A DNA stretch of 64,000 nt from Fallopia convolvulus. Taxonomy: Eukaryota > Streptophyta > Magnoliopsida > Caryophyllales > Polygonaceae. Where the stretch lies: positions 11,995,343-12,059,342 of the forward strand of contig OZ024723.1 in NCBI GenBank assembly GCA_964016875.1, written 5' to 3'. A program made the position numbers and the translations under genes. Below the pieces are notes generated by a model. That model saw only the letters and a program-made list of their open reading frames with translations. It made no database searches and was not told the DNA's origin. Shown here piece by piece: positions 19,591-30,310 of the stretch (position 1 is the stretch's first letter; each line of letters begins with the position of its first letter).

Positions 19591-20312
19591 GGCTCGTACA
19601 TTGTCTATTTTAGAAAAGGTAATAAAGTAGCCCAATAAGGGGAATATAGTAGAATAGGCAAGGGTTTGTTACTGGGGGCAATAGGGTCTTTTGGTGATTC
19701 ATCGTTAGGGAGGTATTCTAGCAGGTGAGATAGTCGAGAGATATGGTTTGTGAAGCCTTTAAATAATGACATTTGCTTCTTTTGTGTTCATAAAGATAAG
19801 TGAGTAAGGATAAGGCATTGTGCCTTAGGCTCTTTGGAAGATTGCTTCCACTAAGATTTTGTCATTGGAGGTGTGTCTACTTTGAGAGTACGTTGTTCTC
19901 TTTTCACATTTATAAATCAAATAGAAGTTTACTGCTAGAATTGTGCACATGAAGGAAGAGTATGGAAGACAAAAAGAAAGAAGTCAGAGAAGGAAAAGGT
20001 GGATCTCAAAATTATTGTCAAGGTGGGGGAGAGATACGCGACTATCGATTGGTGGCAACACAAGGAAGAACTTGCAGGGGAGTTTCAGAAGATGATGACA
20101 TCATAAGGTTGTAAAGTGCAATCGAACGATGTTGTTTGGATTTTAGGATTGAGAGAGCATCAAAAGTTTGAGCCAGTTTTTCTTCTAATGAAGGGAATTG
20201 GTGAGTTTGAATCTGCACCGGAAATAGAGTATCTTGGACCCCCCCCCCCCCCACCTTGGGTGAGACAAAGAAAGAATGAAATTGAGGAAAATCAAGGGAA
20301 TCAAGCTTCATA
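19591..20312. other. Unassigned, LTR-like in part
   Basis: No gene. A TATA-like CCTTTAAATAATGAC lies near 19757, and GTCAAGGTGGGGGAGAG near 20018 looks like a polypurine tract. A run of 14 C lies at about 20240. It could be the decayed 3' side of the preceding gypsy element. Confidence 0.35.
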
Positions 20313-21295
20313 TGTAACACCCCATCTTTACAATGGGGTGCGTCTCGGTAGTAGATCTCACCAGGTACTACTTAGGCAAGTTTGACAACGAGTTCACATG
20401 GATTTTGCAACTCACGCAAGACAAGATAAATAAAACATCCAACTTGTATTTATAAAATCCAAGAATAAAAACATGTATGAAACCCCAAACAACATAACTT
20501 AAAACAATACTTGTAAACATTTCATTAACATATCATTACCATTTGTTTATCAAAACCACACATTATACAAGAAGATAGGAAAGTGAGAATCCATGAAATC
20601 TCCCAACTGAACCCAAACCTAATGAAACAACATTCAACGATCTGTTCCATCATTTGGACGAGGTTCCATCATGAGTCCCTTGTCTTTATCTGAAAGTAAA
20701 AAACAAGTCCTCAAAGGATCAACTGCTATTTTAATCCAAGCTAGAATTCATACGGTACTTGTAAGACATTTAAAACCCAATCATGTTCCTAACAATCACA
20801 TGCAAGTTTCAAATTAATACAACAAATATCAATTCTAAATCCGTACTTAACTTCCCATTGATCACAAACACACAAACCACACAACACACATACACACATT
20901 CATACACATAAGTCCATACACAACAATACAACAATACAACCATTCACTCATCGTTCCATTCCATAACGTTTATCAACCCTACGCCTCAGGTGCCGAGGTG
21001 CGACCTCCCACCCTTCACAATTCAACACTTCTAACCCCGGGCCAGCCTCCACTGGAGCACTGCCCAAAAGACATATAAATTTTCTTTTAAAGGGCACCCT
21101 TCACAAGGACTACTCACATGGCCATGCCGAGAACGGTAACAACACATACAAAATATTCGAAAACTCCATATCCGATGAAAAACCCATTGAAAATCATTTT
21201 CACACATATCACACACAAGTAAGCCTTTTCATAAAACAAACAATTAGGGGCTAGTTCCCCAAAACCAATCCTACGAGCACAACATGAAGTCTAAC
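20313..21295 (-). mobile_element. Partial gypsy LTR cut by the Athila-like element
   Basis: The plus strand starts TGTAACACCCC and the minus strand would end GGGGTGTTACA, the terminal inverted repeat usual in Del/Tekay-type LTRs. Words such as GGCAGTGCTCCAGTGGAGG (minus) are familiar from such LTRs. It is cut at 21295 by the Athila-like 5' LTR. Orientation and class are inferred. Confidence 0.5.
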
Positions 21296-22767
21296 TGATG
21301 TTCGTGTTTTTGGTCTAGTTTTAGGTGTCTTTCTTAGGTTGTTTAGTTTAGTTTTAGTAAGTTTTAGAGTTAGTTTTGTGTGTTTTTGGATAAGTTTGCA
21401 TATTTTGTGAAAAGTATGGAAGCTACTCTGTTTTGTATCTTTTTGTAGGTTTTTAGAGCGGAAAGGAGCATTTTCGGGTGAAGCTGAAGTGAAGTGGTGA
21501 GTGTGGAATGCTTAGAAGAGGAGAAAGAAGAATGCCTTTTGAAGATCAAGTTGAAGTGCAAGTAAATCCATGGAAAGAAGTTCAAAAGAGTCAAAATAGA
21601 GAGTTCGTTAACGACCTATGAGGGTCGTTACCGAGCTGTAAATCAGAGTTTTTTGTGAAGGGATTCAGCAAGTGTCTACCGACCCTGTGCAGGTCGTTAA
21701 CGAAGTGATCTGTGTCGGTAGAGCGCAGCCGACTTTCGGGATTTATATCTTTTATCTTGTAATCTTTTTAGTTTGGTAAGTTTTTATCTTTTAGATCTTT
21801 TATTAGATAGCCTTCTTAGTATAAATATCCTTGTTCTAGCTTAGACAAAGGGGGGTTCCACGTAGTTTTCTTAGGAGAGAAGTCGAGAGAGAATTCGGGT
21901 TGGATTTCCGATCGAGAGGGAGGGAGAAGTTCGAGTTCGGTGATCGGTTTCTTAGCGTTGTTCTTTGTTTTCAAATTCCGCAAGTATTTGTAAGACGATA
22001 TTTCTTTCAATTTCAATTAAGTTTTGCTTTTCAATGTTTTCTTTGAATAAAGTTGTTTGCTTTGATTCAATGAAGAGTGAGTAGTTTTCTTTTCTAGGGT
22101 CGGGGTTGAAACCCCACATATTTGTTCATGGTTGAATGAATATGTTGAGTTTTTGATTGCCTTCTATCTTTTGAATTGCTTGTTGTGCTTATGCCTAGAC
22201 GAGAGTCGAAGTAATTTGAGTTTGTGGCTTGATCGAAAGAGAAAGTTGTGAACTTGAATGTTGATATTGTTCAATAACGAAAGTTTCGAGCTTTGGATTC
22301 AAAACAAGTAATAAAGTGAATTAATTTATGAAAGTTGATTGATTTTCTTGTTTAGTCAACGAAAGTTGATAGATTTATCTTCAAATGCATGATCTTTATC
22401 TTCATATGAGTTTATATGCATAGCTATGTTGTGGTAACCCTTGTCCTAGAGCTTTTTATCCTTTGATTATCTTCCGTTTTACTTTGATTTCACTCATTAC
22501 CGAGGCACTTTGGATCGGTACCGAGCCTGCACTTGCATCGTTATATTTGTTCTGTTTCAGTAGAATTCCAAGATCGTTAACAACCCTGACAAGGTCGTTA
22601 ACGAGGTCTGTCATAGCTAGTTTTGCCTGTTTTTGTTTTGTTTTCTTATTTTTATAGTTTGGTAAATAGACAGCCTTGCTTCCCGTGGACGATCTTGACT
22701 TCGCTATACTCAGCGGGGTCTTGACTACAAATTTTATTTGTTGTCGAGTTAAATCTGCCCTACAACA
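21296..22767 (+). repeat. Athila-like 5' LTR
   Basis: 1,472 bp, starts TGATGTTCG, ends ACAACA three bases before the primer-binding site. Carries palindrome sets at 21606-21633, 21675-21723, 22495-22523 and 22575-22603. Pairs with 30311-31732. Confidence 0.9.
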
Positions 22768-22770
22768 AAT

Positions 22771-22788
22771 TGGCACCGTTGCCGGGGA
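22771..22788 (+). other. Primer-binding site, tRNA-Asp type
   Basis: TGGCACCGTTGCCGGGGA, one base from the complement of the plant tRNA-Asp 3' end; usual for Athila and Tat elements. Confidence 0.85.
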
Positions 22789-22883
22789 AGCAACAGTGTT
22801 TGTTTGTTTACCTGTGGGTCTGGGAATAGCCCGACCCCGTTTTTGTTTTTAATTTTGTTTTCTTTTGTCTGTTTTCTCAGCTT

Positions 22884-25517
22884 ATGCCAGCAGGACGACG
22901 AAGGCACAAGTTTGATAACACTGGTTATTATTCTGAACCTGAACGCACCCTGCACCGTAGAAGAAGACGAAACCAAGCTATGGCCATGACTCCTGAACAG
23001 ATGGAACAACAGATGGCCACTCTCCAGAGGTAGATGGAAGTGTTACAAGATGATCGAGACGCCGTTGCTACTACCGCTGAACGTGAAAGAGTGAATGCTG
23101 AGCGTGAATGAGCGAACAATGCCCGTCTACAGGAGCAGCTGAACGCCTATCCGAGGAATGCCAAATAATATATGCATCCAGAACTGAGGGTGTCGGAGTC
23201 TGCAATCGTGCTTCCAGAGATAGAGAAGACATTTGAGATCAAGTCTCAATTCATATCCTTAATAAAAAGGGCTCAGGTTGAAGGGAAACCTACTGAGTGC
23301 CCTATGGAACATATTAAGAACTTTCTTGATTTATGCGACACTATAGCTGCTGAAGGTGTCTCACTTGAATATGTTCTATTAAAAGCTTTCAGGTGGTCTC
23401 TTACTGGAAAGACCCTGAGCTGGTTGGAGAGCTTACCTCCTAAGTCCATCAGGACTTGGAAGGCTTTGTATGATCAATTTCTCACAAAGTTCTTCCCTCC
23501 TGCCAAGACAACGGAATTGAGAAAACACATCACCTCCTATCACCAGCTACCTAATGAGACCTTTATAGAGACATGGGAGAGGTTCAAGGAGATGATCAGA
23601 CAGTGCCCCACTCATGGGCAACCCCTATATGTACTCCAAGAAATCTTCTTCCAAGGGATCAATGCAGAAACAAAGAATCGCATCAGCACACATACTGCTT
23701 GCAGATTTATAGAGCTGGATCCCACTGTTGCATGGGAATTGCTGGACAATCTGTCTAACTACGATGCCATGTATGGGACCCAGCATCCATCCCAGCCCCA
23801 GAAGCGTCCCTACATGCCTAATAAAGACGAAGTTGATCCAAATGTCAAAAATCAATTTCTACAAGATGAGATCAACCGTATGAAGAAACAGGTATGTTTT
23901 CTGAAAACCTCTCAACCTTGTCAAGAGTGTGGTTCTTCTTCCCATAGTACTTCTGCTTGTACTAACATCGAGCAGGTAAGAACCGTTGAGACATATGCTG
24001 AAATGAACTATATGAGAGGTCAATACAAGAACCCGCCTAATAACTTTGACAGGCCGAACAATTATCCAACATGGGGGAATCAAAATCCAAATCCAAGTTA
24101 TGTAGCACCCCCACCGGATAGATAGCCCGCGCCGTACCGACCTCCAGACTATCAAGAGCCACCATCCTGGGTGCAAGGACTTCAAGAAGGAATTAATGGC
24201 GTAAAGAATGAACTCACTGGAGTCCAAGATAACCTTAACAACTAGATGAAAAGATGGGGAGAGTTCGATGTGTGGAAGAAGAGTGTCGACTCACAGCTAG
24301 GTAACCTGGCCGCACAGATTCCGAGGCCACAAGGGCAACTCCCAGGCCGCCCCGAGGAGAACCCTGGAGGACAAATAGCGATCGTGCACCTTAGGAGCGG
24401 AAAGACACTACCAGATCGTGTCAAATCCAAGGAGAAGGACCCCGAATCTGAAGAGGACGCAACGACCCAGGTCAACAACGAGCCAAAGAGGGTCGTTACC
24501 AAGACTAAACAACTCGGTACCGATACCTCCAGGGTCATTAACGATCCCAGCCCAGGTAAGTTTTCTACACCGAGCTCCTCTCTTAATCCCATGGTCGGTA
24601 CTGATCCTTCTAAGGCACCAATCGACCCTAATGTCGATCCGGTAGAATCACCTCTCGAGCCCGCTTTGGCTCCGAGAATGGTGAAGTCTCTTCCCTTTAC
24701 TACTAAGAAGTCTAAGGACTCAACTGAAGGCAAGTTTAAGGGTTTCGTTAAGATTCTCCAAGGCTTAAATATTTCCATACCATTCGCTGAGGCCCTAAGC
24801 GAAATGCCGACTTACACAAAGTTTTTGAAAGACATTCTTAGCAGAAAACGGTCCATAACAGAGCTTACAGATGAGGTCCGATCTATTACTCCTCTAGAGA
24901 AGCTAGGCGACCCAAGGAGATTTGCTATCACAATATGCATAGGTGACCACCGATTCAAGGCTTTATGTGATTTGGGAGCCAGTGCCAGTTTACTTCCCCT
25001 ATCAATCTAGTCGAAAGCTAACATGGGACCTCTGGAACCTATGGATATGAGGCTATATATGGCGGATGGATCAAGTGTGAAAGCTACAGAAGTCGTTGAT
25101 GATTATCCCATTCAATTGGAGAAATTCTTCATTCCAAACGATTTCATTGTCCTCGACATACCTGAAGATCCTCTAGTCCTCATCATTCTAGGCAGGCCAT
25201 TCCTTACTACAGCAGGCGCTAGAGTTGACGTTCGGAAAGGACTCCTCACCTTTGACATAGGAGAGGAGCGGGTCAACTTCAGTCTCAATCAAGATGCCAA
25301 CGACACAATTGTCGCCGCACAAATCGAGTTGTCCCAGCCCGAGCTCGACATTGCTGAGTCAGAAGTTTCACCCCCAACAAATAAGATTTACAAGAGTGCA
25401 AACGAGACCGTTACCGACCCCCTTGGGCCGGTATCGAGCCCTTCTTACCACAATACAACAAAGGTAGCTCATTTTGGCACAATACCAAGAGAGGATTTGC
25501 TTCTGATGGGTCGTTAA
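22884..25517 (+). pseudogene. Athila-like gag-protease, one frame with six stops
   Basis: ATG 22884 opens a basic N-terminus (MPAGRRRHKFD). The capsid region has FLDLCDTI, LKAFRWSLTGKTLSWLESLP and a TFIETWERFKEMIRQCP block, then a knuckle-like C-x2-C...H (CQECGSSSHSTSAC) near 23925. Protease is near 24975 with CDLGASASLLPLSI; family members read DLGAS, so its Asp is kept. In-frame stops lie at 23031, 23109, 23166, 24123, 24243 and 25008, with no frameshift. The final TAA (25515-25517) lies inside a CGTTAACG palindrome. Confidence 0.82.
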
Positions 25518-25822
25518 CGACCTCAACTACCTCGGTGCCGACATCCTTGCTAATAGATCGTGGTGAGTATTCTAACCATGGATTCAATATCACTGATCAT
25601 GATCCTTCTTTATATCATATTCCTACACCATATCCCGCTATCTATGCTATAGAGGAATCGAAACCTCCTTGGTTTTCGGATTTCACTAACCCTTGTGTAG
25701 GAATACTGGGCATATTGTTAGAAGATAAAGGACCATATCTAGCAAGACGAACTAACAATTCTTTCAACACTAAGTATGGGGTCTCCCAAAACCCCAACAA
25801 AGCTGAGAAGGAACCGCCCTGA
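25518..25822 (+). pseudogene. Post-protease reading frame, function unknown
   Basis: A 95-codon frame from 25535 (MPTSLLIDRGEYSNHGFNI, ending at 25822) follows the gag-protease frame in another phase. In autonomous Athila elements the path to reverse transcriptase would start here. I recognise no domain. Just after it the GGGAGGCAACCCGG block near 25872 is a known conserved word downstream of Athila coding regions. Confidence 0.45.
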
Positions 25823-27026
25823 TTGCCAAGGTAAGTTCGTCGGGCTAACGACGTTAAAAATAGCGCTTACGGGAGGCAACCCGGTTTTAGTTTTAGTTTA
25901 GTTTAGTTTTCTTTTCTTTTTATTAGCTCTTTTTCTTAGCTTTATTTTGAGTTTTTAGTAGTTTAGAAGTTTGCAAGATAGAATATTTTCGAAAGCTAAC
26001 ATGTCATAGGAAGTTGGGCTCGAAAAAAAGGCTGAAACGAGCCGCCTAGACTCGTTAACGAGCTGAGAAGGTCGTTAACGACCTGAGACGGCACGTGAAA
26101 TCCAGAGCGAACGCGGGAGAGGTAAGTTACCCTAATCTACCTTCTATCTTTCTACCCTCACGCCGCCTCTCTAGCTCTTGCCTCTTCCTATTAAAACCCT
26201 CTCAAATCTCCAAATCCCACACCCAAATCTCAAGCCTAAATCTTCAAAATCTCAACCAAATCCCACCGAGTTTACCCAACCCCACTGATCGCAGCACCGC
26301 ACCCTAGTCCCGCTCCATTTCCACGATAACGAGCCCCACTCCTTGAGTTCGTTACCGGAGCACTCAAGCCCTCGTTATCCCTTTCCAATTCGGTTTTTGT
26401 TCTTAAATTCTTCAATCTACGGTATGATTTCTAAACCCTAACTCTTTTCTTTCAAATTTCATGGTAATTTGGGGTAAAATTCATATCTAGATCTTGATTG
26501 AGTAATTGGTTTGCATGTCTATATTGCATTGTGCTTCTATTGCTTCTATTATTGGTGATTGATCTCGAATTATAATTCGTTATTCTTGCTTATTTTGCAT
26601 TGAAATTCTGATAGAAAAGCACGAAGTAACTTGTTCTTGAATTGATTGATCTTCACCATGAATTTTGGCACTTATTGGCATGTTTAGATAGGGTTTCGAG
26701 CAAGTATGGGGTTGCATGTGCTAGATTGTGTGTTTTATTTGGCATTGTGGTTGAAATCGTGCTGAAATTGTTAAAATTCTTGAGGTTTTGGTACTCAAAC
26801 AACTTGCGAATTGTTCTCTCCCAGGCTCGTTAACAACCTGAGAGGGTTGGTAACGACCTGTGAAATGCTCATTTTTGAAACCAAACCCAGAATACCTCAT
26901 TACCGACCCAATTTGCTCGGTACTGAGCTAGGTCGAGAGTATTTTAGAGTGCAAGTACGGGGTTTTCTTTTGGTTGGTTTGTGTGGATCTTATCTTGGAA
27001 TTTCATGGTATTTGCAATTACAAATG
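25823..27026 (+). other. Untranslated spacer replacing RT-RNase H-integrase
   Basis: About 1.2 kb without supported coding. Contains palindrome pairs at 26053-26080, 26828-26855 and 26898-26925 and a looser trio at 26324-26380. CTCTCCAAATCTC-type leader sequence and an AAACCCTAACTC word near 26430 suggest a UTR for the downstream frame. Confidence 0.55.
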
Positions 27027-28589
27027 GCAAGCACTAGCCGAGCTAACATTAGAGCCGGAAAGAAGAGGAGGACTCGAAGGTCCCCGTCTCCTCCACGCAT
27101 TGACAATGTCATATTGGCTACTCAGGAGCAAGCTAGGATCTTCGACGCCGTCCTTGAAAAGGACCACTTCACTAAGTGGTTCTCGAGGTCAAGCGCTAAG
27201 CCTTTGAGGATCTATAAGGACGTCAAGCACGCTTTTGCCATTCTTGGTACACCTCATCTCTTAAAGAAAGAGGAAATACCGCATTACCCGACTCTTACCT
27301 CCGAGTTCTTAGCCACTCTCCAAACAAGCTTCAAGACCAAGACTTCGGTTGGAAGAATCAAGTTCCGGTTAGGCAATATTGATCGCGAGTGCACAATGGC
27401 TTAATTCAATGCACTCCTCGAGCTTCCTCCCCACTCTAGGGATTACAAGATCAAGAACTTCAAGGTCACCGACACTTGGGGTTACATTTCCGGGGAGGTC
27501 GAACCTTCCGCATCGGCACTTCCAGGGGCTAGCATCATCAACCCCATTTTTCGGATCATTCTCCGCATCTTGGGCGCCACTTTTTGGCCCAAGAAAGAGG
27601 TTTCAAGGCCAACACCGTTGGAGGTTGCATGCCTCCGTACCATTCTTTTTTAGGATCCCGCCCCCTTGAACTTGGGGTATGAATGGTTGCAATACGTCGA
27701 GAAGCACGGGATCAAGTCAAAAGAAGTATGGTGCGGGAATCTAGTGAGTCTTCTGGCGGAAAAACTCAGTGTCGATCCTGAGCATTATACTCCAAACCAT
27801 CCCCAGAAGCTCGACAAAACGTATTGGTTCTCCTCCAACATTTTTGTGAGGACCGAAAGAGGGTACGCCACCAAGGTACTTGGCCAAGATGTGTTGCTTA
27901 CCCGAGACAAGTTTGAGTTGCTTTATGTGCCGAATTGGTATGAGGCTTGGATGGGCCATGCATTCCCGTTGGAGAAGAAGCCACAGGATGAGCCATCATT
28001 GAGGGAGTGTGAGTCAAGGTCCGAAAGAGAAGGCGCTACAATGGATGAAGCCCAGGCAGCCACGGAGGAGCTCGATATCGAGGATGATGACCTCAGTACC
28101 GAGGTACTTGGCGAGGAAGACGACCTCGTGAACGACCCACCTGGGCTCGTTAACGATTATTTAGAGGCTAGTAACGAGGCATTCAGCTTCGGTAACGAGC
28201 CACTGCCTCCGCCTACCGAGCCTTAGTCGTATGCAATGATGCCCTATAACCCGGTGATTTATCAAGACCACTTCCAGCCACAAGATCAATACCAACCACC
28301 TCCTCAGCCCACCTATTCTGGATCAAATGTTCCACCTCCATGGGCCGATGATTTATCTTTTCAGATGCAACAGCTCAACCTACAGCAGACACAGCTCACC
28401 CAGAGGATGGAGCGTTGGGAGGGTGTCTATGCAGCTCACATGGCTTTAGATGGTGCGAGACATCAGCAGGGGGATGCTCGTTGGAGGACAATGGAGCAAC
28501 GAGTGACGGTTGATGAGGAGCGTTGGAGGACCATGTATGAGTTCATGGGCAATTTTGAGCGTCGGTTTCCACCACCACCACGGCGATGA
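27027..28589 (+). pseudogene. ATHILA ORF-1-like frame with three stops
   Basis: From ATG 27027 (MASTSRANIRAGKKRRTRR) one frame of about 520 codons runs to 28589, with stops at 27402, 27651 and 28224 and no frameshift. The middle (FLATLQTSF ... RIKFRLGNIDREC, then YEWLQYVEKHGI) resembles the ATHILA ORF-1 domain found downstream of pol in Athila elements; its role is unknown. The acidic tail contains a seven-residue repeat (LVNDPPG, LVNDYLE, ASNEAFS, FGNEPLP) coded by the 21-bp palindrome array. The C-terminus is Q-rich with PPPPRR. Confidence 0.72.
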
Positions 28590-30310
28590 TTCAGCTTTCA
28601 AGGATGTTCTTTTCTGCTTTAGTTTGATCTTTTAAGTTTCTTTCTTTTTTCTTATTCTTTTCTGCTGCTTATCTTTATTACAGTGGGAACACTGTAATTT
28701 TAAGTATGGGGTAGGGAAGGAAAGAAAACTTGCTTTGTTTACTTGTTCTAGTTTGTTTGTGTCTTTGTTTGTTTTCTTTGCTTTGTTTGAGTTGTCTTTG
28801 TTTTTAAAATATAAAAAATCACAAAAAAATTGAAAATTTTAAAAATTCAAAAAAAAAAAAGTTTTTAGAATGGATAAATGCCATGTGTTTTGGTTCTATG
28901 ATAGTTAATTGCTTGCATGATCATGTAATTTCCTTTCAGCATGTTTTTGATGGTATAGCCTGATTCTTAGTATGAAATTATTTTTATAGAGGAATAGCAT
29001 TTTGATGTAATTGAGCATGTATAACTTTTAGCATGAGTAGTGCAATCCAACAAAAATTGCTACCTTGTGAGTTGTTTTTAGCTTTTTCTTTTCTTGTGTG
29101 ATTTACTCTCTTTACGTATATTATCTCTTGGAATTGTGATGGTTATCTATTTCTTGAGACCTATATAAGATTTTTTGTTCATTACTTGTGAAAGTCATAT
29201 GATAGAGAACTTATTTTGATGAGCCTTAGTTATCCCTATCCACCTATATGTGATCCTTCTTTTTGTCAACCAATTTGAGCTTTAGCTTTTATTTTCAGCT
29301 CGACAAAATTATTTCCCTAGCCGAGATAAGCTTGACCCTATCCGGGGATTAAGACTTATTTGGAGAGGTATGATTTGTAGAGTGAAAAAAAATGTTATGT
29401 TTTGGTTCAAAATAAAGGTTTTTGGGGAGGGTAGATTGGAAGTCTCTTGTTTTATTTTGTAAAATGACCTCTTGGTAGAGAATATGCACAGAAATAAAAG
29501 GAAAAAGAATGCTAGGATCGATACCGGCCTATGTGGGCTCGGTACCGATAGAAAGAGAATGGAAAATCAAGGAGAAAGTATAGCTCATTAACGATCCTCT
29601 TAGGTCGTTAACGAGGCTAGTCGAAGGAAAAAAAGAGGAAAAAATGCAGAATGCTGAAAGAAAAAGAAAAGGAAGATGTGCATTGTGTTTAAAGTTAAAC
29701 TAGAGATTCTTTTATGTTTATATGAGGCTTTCTAGGATTTGAAGGTGAGTGAAAAGTAAGTGTTCTTTAATGTTGAGTGAGTTTGGTATGCTGTTGTTAT
29801 GAGAGTTTTGGATTTGTGTGAGTTTTTAGGAGTCTTTTGATTCCCGGATATTATTAGCACCACATAGCCAAAATATTTCCATGCCTTATTGTCTTTACCA
29901 AGCCCCATTACAACCCGGCCGAATGGAAACTTCTATGAAGTTTTTCATTGAGCCTAAGTTCTCTTGATGATTTTTGCTTGTTTTGACAAATCTTAGGTGG
30001 AGAGTTTGGTGATATAAGTTCCAATTTCTATGAGTTTTTGCATATAAGATTGAGTTGAGAGATTGAATTTATAAGCCCAAACACTTGAGAGTTGAGTGAA
30101 ACACATATATCCTTGGTGAGGTTGGATTGTACTTGCTTATGTCTATTAGTGCTTATATATGTGTGATGACGTTAATAGTCATTTGCTATTTTCTGCTATG
30201 TTTTGATTTTGCTTTTGAGATAATGGCTATTACTTGATGAGCATGATGTTTGGTTTTGGTTATTGTATAGTGATTGCTTGAGGACAAGCAAGCTTAAGTA
30301 TGGGGTATTT
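28590..30310 (+). other. Athila-like 3' untranslated region and polypurine tract
   Basis: T-rich non-coding DNA with palindrome pairs at 29519-29547 and 29586-29613. GTATGGGGTATTT at about 30298-30310 abuts the 3' LTR and serves as the polypurine tract. Confidence 0.65.

Noticed and set aside
22456..23119. Minus-strand frames of 60-106 codons around the Athila-like LTR end
   Set aside because: Antisense to LTR, primer-binding site and gag; no motifs.
22884..28589. Nine TAG/TAA/TGA codons taken as proof of C-to-T mutation
   Set aside because: Every stop codon is one C-to-T step from CAG, CAA or CGA, so without an alignment the codons alone prove nothing.
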